Shown here: piece by piece, positions 59,216 through 64,000 of the stretch
Layout of the letters: each line of letters begins with the position of its first letter
How positions within the stretch are numbered: the stretch's first letter is position 1
Assembly: GCF_016599045.1 (NCBI RefSeq)
Contig: NZ_JAENKV010000005.1
Coordinates: forward strand, 1 to 64,000
Reading direction: 5' to 3'
Source: Campylobacter sp. TTU_617
GTDB lineage: Bacteria > Campylobacterota > Campylobacteria > Campylobacterales > Campylobacteraceae
Length of the DNA stretch: 64,000 nt
The notes under the pieces: generated by a model
What the model saw: the letters and a program-made list of their open reading frames with translations, nothing else
What the model was told of the DNA's origin: nothing
Database searches by the model: none
Program-made: the position numbers and the translations under genes

Positions 59216-61042
59216 ATGGGTATTTTTTCTACGCTTCATACAGGGGTAACAGGTTTAAAAGCAAGTGAAGTTCAAATTGCTACAACAAGTAATAATATTT
59301 CAAATGCTAATAGCACTTTTTACACACGTCAAAGAGTTGTTCAAACAACCAATGGATTTTATACAACAGGAGGAGTACAGGTTGGCACTGGAACGAGTGT
59401 TGATAGTATTATTCGCTTGCATGATGAATATTCTTATTACAAACTAAAAAATGCTTCAACGCAACTTGAATATACAAAATATTTAGGAGATACATTAAAA
59501 GAAGTATCTCAGAGATTTCCAGATTTACAATCAACTGGAATTTTAAAAGATTTGGAAAATTATAATAAAGCTTGGAATGATTTTGCTTCAAACCCAAACG
59601 AGAATGCAACAAAAGTAGCTCTTGTTAAAGCTACTCAAACTTTAACAGAAAGTTTAAATAATACTTTTGCTACTTTGGGAAAAATGCAACAAAAAGTCAA
59701 TGATGATATAAAATCAACAGTTGATGAGATCAATCGTATTGGTGAAGAAATTGCAACAATTAATAAACAAATTTATGGACAAGAAGCCTTAACTACAGAG
59801 CATGCCAATGAATTAAGAGATAGAAGAGATGAGTTAGAACTAACTCTTTCGAAATTAGTAGATAGTGTTGCTTCCAAAAATCCTATCAATCAAGACAATC
59901 GTTTTGATCAAACAGTTACAGATCCTGGACATCAATATAACCTTAGCATAGAAGGTTTTACTATAGTAGATGGAATAAATTTTCATCCTTTAAAACTTGA
60001 TTATGATGATAAAAATAAATCTTATAGTATTTATTATGAAACCGCAGATGAGAAAATTCGTGATTTAACTGGAAAGATTAAAGGAGGTCAACTTGGAGCA
60101 CAACTTGATCTTCGTGGTAGAGATTATAATAAACTAGAAGGAAAATATGAAAATGGGATTCTTCAAGGTTATATGGACTCTTTAGATACTTTTGCTAAGA
60201 CTTTAATCAATGAAACAAATAATTTATATGCGAGTTCTGCAAAAAATTCAATGACTTCTGATTATATTAGCGGTTTGCAATCTAATATACCTTTAATGAA
60301 TTATGATAGAACCATACAGCCTGGAAGTTTTGATATTGTTATTTATGATGAAAAAGGAGATAAAAAAGCTACAAAAACTATTACCATAGATGTTAATACT
60401 ACTATGGAAGATTTGATAAAGCAAATAAATTTTAATTCTGATGATAATGGTGATCATAACAGTCAAAACGATGTAGATGATTATATTAATGCAAGTTTTA
60501 GCTATGATCCAAAAAGTGATAGTGGATTGTTTCAAATCAATGCAAAATCAGGGTTTAAGGTAGCTATTGAAGATAAAGGGACAAATTTCGCAGGAGCTTT
60601 TAGTATAGGAGGGTTTTTTAGTGGAAATAATGCTGGGAATATTTCTGTTAAAGATAGTATTTTAAATGATCCTAGTACTTTAAGAGCAAGTTTAAGTGGT
60701 GTTGATAGTGGTAATGACATGGCGAATAAAATTATACAGCTTCAATACGATAAAGTAAATTTTTATAATGATGATGGGACTATTGATAAACTAACTTTAG
60801 AAGAATATTATAGAAAATTTACAGGTAAAATTGCAAGTGATGGAGAAAATAATGAAGTTGTTCTTGCAAGTAATACTACCTTATATAATTCTGTTTATAC
60901 AGAATATCAGTCAAAATGTGGTGTAAATACCAACGAAGAATTAGCAGCTTTAATACAATATCAATCAAGTTATGGAGCAGCAGCAAAAATCGTTAGTACT
61001 GTTGATCAGATGCTTGATACTTTATTAGGACTTAAATCTTAA
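59216..61042 (+). CDS. flgK: Hook-filament junction protein FlgK (HAP1)
   Basis: A 608-residue axial flagellar protein. The N-terminal coiled segment (FSTLHTGVTGLKASEVQIATT, with NNISNANSTFYTRQR) and the C-terminal segment (LAALIQYQSSYGAAAKIV, DQMLDTLLGLKS) are the typical paired ends; the middle is variable surface. Exported by the flagellar apparatus. It is 11 bases after flgN and ends in a terminator. Confidence 0.97.
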   Translation: MGIFSTLHTGVTGLKASEVQIATTSNNISNANSTFYTRQRVVQTTNGFYTTGGVQVGTGTSVDSIIRLHDEYSYYKLKNASTQLEYTKYLGDTLKEVSQRFPDLQSTGILKDLENYNKAWNDFASNPNENATKVALVKATQTLTESLNNTFATLGKMQQKVNDDIKSTVDEINRIGEEIATINKQIYGQEALTTEHANELRDRRDELELTLSKLVDSVASKNPINQDNRFDQTVTDPGHQYNLSIEGFTIVDGINFHPLKLDYDDKNKSYSIYYETADEKIRDLTGKIKGGQLGAQLDLRGRDYNKLEGKYENGILQGYMDSLDTFAKTLINETNNLYASSAKNSMTSDYISGLQSNIPLMNYDRTIQPGSFDIVIYDEKGDKKATKTITIDVNTTMEDLIKQINFNSDDNGDHNSQNDVDDYINASFSYDPKSDSGLFQINAKSGFKVAIEDKGTNFAGAFSIGGFFSGNNAGNISVKDSILNDPSTLRASLSGVDSGNDMANKIIQLQYDKVNFYNDDGTIDKLTLEEYYRKFTGKIASDGENNEVVLASNTTLYNSVYTEYQSKCGVNTNEELAALIQYQSSYGAAAKIVSTVDQMLDTLLGLKS

Positions 61043-61053
61043 ATATTAATTTT

Positions 61054-61085
61054 GAAATTTGACTTTTTATTTTTTGTCAAATTTC
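61054..61085 (+). terminator. Rho-independent terminator after flgK
   Basis: Ten-base perfect arms (61054-61063, 61076-61085), a T-rich 12-base loop, and a T-run after. It closes the flg cluster. Confidence 0.8.
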
Positions 61086-61170
61086 TTTAATCTTTAAAAA
61101 TTCTTTTATTTTTATTGTTTTAATTTTCGGCTTTCTAAAAAATTTAAATTAGAATAAATAAAGGATTTTA

Positions 61171-61935
61171 ATGCAAAATTTAATTAATCTTAAAATCAAG
61201 CTCGATGAATTAGCAAGAGAAAAGAATAATTCTAAAGCTTTATTTAGTACTCCTGATCCTCTTCAAGTTGCCAAAATATATAATGATGAATTTATAGCAT
61301 TAATTTGTGCTTTATTTGCTTATGGAAATGCAAAAAATATGCTTAATTTTTTAAAAAAGCTTGATTTTAATTTAATTAATTTAAACGAAGAACAAATTTA
61401 CAAAAAATGTAAAAAATTAAAATATCGTTTTCAAAATGAGCAAGATATTGTTCAGATTTTTATTACTTTTAGAAGATTAAAACAAGAAATTTCTCTTAAT
61501 GAATTATTTACTAAAGCTTATCAAAAAGAAGAAAATATTTTAGATGCTATTTTAGTTTTTATACAGAAAGTAAAAATGCTTAATAATTATGAAAGTTATG
61601 GATATACTTTTTTCTTTTCTAAAAGCTTTGAAAATATTCCAAAATCACCATTAAAACGTTATAATATGTTTTTAAGATGGATGGTAAGAAAAGATAATCT
61701 TGATATGGGACTTTTTGATAAAATTCATACTAAAGATCTATTAATGCCTTTAGATACACATACTTTTAAAACCTCGATTGCTTTAGGACTTATTAAGCGT
61801 AAAGTATATGATTTTAAAAGTGTGTTAGAATTAACAAATAAACTCAAAGAATTTGATTTTTATGATCCTGTAAAATATGATTTTGCTCTTTATAGATTAG
61901 GGCAAAGTAAGGAGATTTTAAAGTATGGGAATTGA
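61171..61935 (+). CDS. DUF2400/TIGR02757 family protein
   Basis: A 254-residue protein. It begins with a helical region and carries the motifs LICALFAYGNAKNMLNFL, KRYNMFLRWMVRKDNLDMGLF and MPLDTHTFKTSIALGL that I associate with TIGR02757, a family resembling helix-hairpin-helix DNA glycosylases with an unproven role. It overlaps the TSUP transporter gene by 11 bases. Confidence 0.8.
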   Translation: MQNLINLKIKLDELAREKNNSKALFSTPDPLQVAKIYNDEFIALICALFAYGNAKNMLNFLKKLDFNLINLNEEQIYKKCKKLKYRFQNEQDIVQIFITFRRLKQEISLNELFTKAYQKEENILDAILVFIQKVKMLNNYESYGYTFFFSKSFENIPKSPLKRYNMFLRWMVRKDNLDMGLFDKIHTKDLLMPLDTHTFKTSIALGLIKRKVYDFKSVLELTNKLKEFDFYDPVKYDFALYRLGQSKEILKYGN

Positions 61936-62692
61936 AAATTTTGATATATTTTATTATTTTGTGCTTTTGTTTGTTGCTATTTTTGCAGGATTTATTGACT
62001 CTATTGTAGGTGGCGGGGGTCTTATAACTATACCCGCTCTCCTTGCTTGTGGAATTTCACCGCATTTGGCTATAGCAACTAATAAGCTTCAAAGTGTTTT
62101 TGGATCTTTAACTGCTGCTTTTACGTATTATAAATCAACTACTTTACCTCATTTAATTTGGGGAGTTTGTTTTACAGCTATTGGTGCAGCTATCGGAAGT
62201 TATGGTGTTTTATTTATTGAAGATGATTCTTTAAAAATTATAATATTAGTGTGTTTAACTTTTACTTTTTTATATATTGCATTCAAGCCTAATTTTGGAA
62301 AAGAACAAAGCAAAGCAAAGATTAAAAATATCAAAGTTTTTCATATTATTTGCGGATTAACTTTGGGTTTTTATGATGGTTTTTTGGGACCAGGAACAGG
62401 ATCATTTTGGATTTTTGCTTGTGTCTTTTTATTGGGCTTTAGTATGAAACAGGCTAGTATTAATACTAAAATTTTAAATTTTTCTAGCAATATTGTTGCT
62501 CTTTTTATTTTTATTTGGCAATATAAAGTTTTATGGGATATAGGTTTTTTAATGGGATTTGGTCAAATTATAGGTGCATTTTTAGGTTCAAAACTTGTTC
62601 TAAAAACTAAAGGACATTTTATAAAAATTTTATTTTTAGTTGTTGTTGCTTTAACTATCATAAAAGTATCTTGGGATTATTTTATAAAATGA
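61925..62692 (+). CDS. TSUP (TauE/SafE) family membrane transporter
   Basis: A 255-residue inner-membrane protein with seven to eight helices and the twin TSUP motifs GGGGLITIPALLACG and DGFLGPGTGSFW. The family exports or imports sulfonates, sulfite and related anions. The substrate here is unknown. It overlaps the following small ORF by ATGA. Confidence 0.88.
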   Translation: MGIENFDIFYYFVLLFVAIFAGFIDSIVGGGGLITIPALLACGISPHLAIATNKLQSVFGSLTAAFTYYKSTTLPHLIWGVCFTAIGAAIGSYGVLFIEDDSLKIIILVCLTFTFLYIAFKPNFGKEQSKAKIKNIKVFHIICGLTLGFYDGFLGPGTGSFWIFACVFLLGFSMKQASINTKILNFSSNIVALFIFIWQYKVLWDIGFLMGFGQIIGAFLGSKLVLKTKGHFIKILFLVVVALTIIKVSWDYFIK

Positions 62693-62832
62693 AGGCGTTT
62701 ATGTATAAAATTATCTTTTTAATGTTTTTTTCTTCTTTGCTTTTTGCAAAAGATTTTATTAATTTTGAACAAAATATTTCTAAAAAACAACAAATAGATA
62801 AAAAGAAGATAGTTAAAATTCCAACTCATTAA
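62689..62832 (+). CDS. 47-residue secreted peptide of unknown function
   Basis: A frame starting in an ATGA overlap with the TSUP gene. The peptide MKAFMYKIIFLMFFSSLLFA is a clear signal sequence, and the mature part of about 27 residues is basic (KKQQIDKKKIVKIPTH). Coupling and signal peptide suggest it is real. Alternatively it is a remnant. Confidence 0.6.
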   Translation: MKAFMYKIIFLMFFSSLLFAKDFINFEQNISKKQQIDKKKIVKIPTH

Positions 62833-62841
62833 GGATATAGT

Positions 62842-63540
62842 TTGGAGCTTTTGCATTTTTTTCAATACAAAGAAGGCTATCGTTACAATAGTGATTCTTT
62901 ATTGCTTGTAGATTTTGTATTAAAAGAAGGTATAAAATCTGAAGTTTTAGATGTTGGTAGTGGTTGTGGTATTATAGGAATATTATTGAAACAAAATATT
63001 CCTAGTTTGAGTTTAAATTTATTAGATATTCAAAAAGAAAATATAAAACTTATTAAAAAAAACTTAGAATATAATTTTTTGGAAGCTGAGGTATTTTGTG
63101 AGGATTTTAAAAATTTTAATTCTTTAAAAAAATTTGATTTTATTGTTAGTAATCCTCCTTTTTATAGGCAAGGGGCACAACTTAGCAATAATATCCATAA
63201 AAATATAAGCAAATTTAGAGAATTTTTACCTTTAGAGGTTTTTATTGAAAAATCCTATCATTTATTAAAACCGCAAGGAATTTTATATTTTTGCTATGAA
63301 AGTATAGCTTTAAGTGAAATTTGTGCTTTATTGGAGAAAAATAATATAAAAATTATTAAAATTTGTTGTGTTCATAAAGATATTAAATCAAAGTCAAGAT
63401 TAGTTTTGATTAAAGCAAGAAAAGGAGTAAAAAGTTCTTGTGAAATTTTAGCTCCTTTTTTAATGTATGAAAATAATCACTTAAGTGATAAAATGAATGA
63501 AATTTGCTTAAGGTTTGGGATAAAAAGTTATGATATATGA
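62842..63540 (+). CDS. TrmN6/YfiC-like methyltransferase
   Basis: Starts at TTG 62842 after AAGGATATAG; no better start is visible. The 232-residue protein has the N-terminal FQYKEGYRYNSDSLLL common to the tRNA1-Val adenine-37 N6 methylases, the SAM motif LDVGSGCGIIGILL, and the catalytic NPPFYR. It overlaps the next gene by 11 bases. Confidence 0.88.
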   Translation: MELLHFFQYKEGYRYNSDSLLLVDFVLKEGIKSEVLDVGSGCGIIGILLKQNIPSLSLNLLDIQKENIKLIKKNLEYNFLEAEVFCEDFKNFNSLKKFDFIVSNPPFYRQGAQLSNNIHKNISKFREFLPLEVFIEKSYHLLKPQGILYFCYESIALSEICALLEKNNIKIIKICCVHKDIKSKSRLVLIKARKGVKSSCEILAPFLMYENNHLSDKMNEICLRFGIKSYDI

Positions 63541-63904
63541 AAAAGATTTTCCTTATGCTTTTGATGAGAATGCTTGTGCTAAATGTGGCGGGAAATGTTG
63601 CACTGGAGAAAGTGGGAATATTTTTATAAATAATGATGAAATAAACCTTCTTAGTGATTATTTAAAGCTAGATAACAAGCAGTTTATGGAACGATTTATA
63701 AAAAAAGTTGGCTTAAGATATAGTTTAAAAGAAGTTGAATTTGAACAAGGATATGCTTGTATTTTCTTTGATAAAAAGAAAAGAAATTGTAGTATTTATG
63801 AATTAAGACCTAATCAGTGTAAAACATTTCCATTTTGGAAATATTTTAAATTTCATAAAGAGGAATTGCAAAAAGAATGTATAGGAATTTATTATTTATC
63901 TTAA
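63530..63904 (+). CDS. Cysteine-cluster (YkgJ family) protein
   Basis: A 124-residue protein with the cluster CAKCGGKCC near residue 16-24 and later CSIYELRPNQCKTFPFW, the CxxCxxxCC...C pattern of the YkgJ/UPF0153 family thought to bind zinc or an iron-sulfur cluster. Function not established. It overlaps the next lipoprotein gene by 28 bases. Confidence 0.85.
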   Translation: MIYEKDFPYAFDENACAKCGGKCCTGESGNIFINNDEINLLSDYLKLDNKQFMERFIKKVGLRYSLKEVEFEQGYACIFFDKKKRNCSIYELRPNQCKTFPFWKYFKFHKEELQKECIGIYYLS

Positions 63905-64000
63905 TAACTATTTTTTTAACAGCTTGTGCAAATAAAAACCAAGTAGTTTTTAAAGATTATGAAGAGCAAAAAAGTAATAAGCTTGATATGCAGATTCTTA
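63877..64000 (+). CDS. Lipoprotein, cut by the window end
   Basis: An ATG at 63877 opens a frame running to the edge. The N-terminus MYRNLLFILITIFLTAC is a lipoprotein signal with lipobox LTAC, followed by ANKNQVVFKDYEEQKSNK. Only 41 residues are visible, so the function cannot be told. It overlaps the YkgJ-family gene in another frame. Confidence 0.65.
   Translation, partial: MYRNLLFILITIFLTACANKNQVVFKDYEEQKSNKLDMQIL

Overview
The window is a 64 kb, very AT-rich (about 70% or more by eye) chromosomal stretch of a Campylobacter close to the C. jejuni / C. coli group. Evidence for this is the gene content (fliW-proC-ctsT, ileS with a 37-codon ORF and gatA, ccoI-ccoS, hldD-hldE, flgI-flgJ-flgM-flgN-flgK), the AT-rich style with TATAAT-type -10 boxes, sigma-54 and sigma-28 flagellar promoters, and G10 tracts of the kind Campylobacter uses for phase variation. 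I cannot name the species. Several junctions differ from the C. jejuni NCTC 11168 order as I remember it, so it is probably a relative or a rearranged strain. No tRNA, rRNA, CRISPR array, insertion sequence or prophage was recognised.

Layout. 1-7.2 kb: lon and bamD (minus), then fliW, proC and three overlapping pseudopilin-like genes (plus), then the rpsF-ssb-rpsR operon (minus). 7.3-9.7 kb: a two-gene MFS transporter plus TIM-barrel isomerase module that looks like an insertion. 9.7-13.4 kb: a DUF535-type gene, rseP, pgsA and a CinA-like gene (minus). 13.5-26 kb: a long plus-strand run: ileS, a tiny membrane protein, gatA, guaB, xseB, a nitrilase-fold protein, a Maf-family gene, murC, a membrane protein and mutS2. 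26-29.6 kb: a restriction-modification locus. 29.7-35.6 kb: sirtuin, LysE-type exporter, dapE and the thiSFGHE thiamine operon. 35.8-37.9 kb: feoAB behind a Fur box. 37.9-43 kb: cyclophilin and YebC genes (minus), then a GNAT and a metal-export set (CDF, HMA protein, copA). 43-49 kb: dnaX, rho, ccoI-ccoS and a cytochrome c. 49.2-52.1 kb: gmhB-hldD-hldE for heptose. 52-56 kb: truD, thiL, two unknowns and an RsmD-like gene. 56.3 kb: an alpha-carbonic anhydrase. 57-61 kb: the flgI-to-flgK flagellar cluster. 61-64 kb: a DUF2400-type gene, a TSUP transporter, a 47-codon secreted ORF, a TrmN6-like methylase, a cysteine-cluster protein and a lipoprotein cut by the window end.

The part most worth attention is the restriction-modification locus. 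The nuclease-methyltransferase gene carries two in-frame stop codons in and around its nuclease domain. Next to it is an unusual specificity gene made of three tandem recognition units. The two unit junctions each hold a G10 tract. I worked out the frames by hand. Both tracts are in frame as given, so all three units are fused. Any one-base slip at either tract ends translation at that junction. At the first junction, the G9 form would end in an ATGA overlap with an internal ATG that has a GAGG ribosome-binding site. That looks like a switch between one fused and two coupled specificity proteins.
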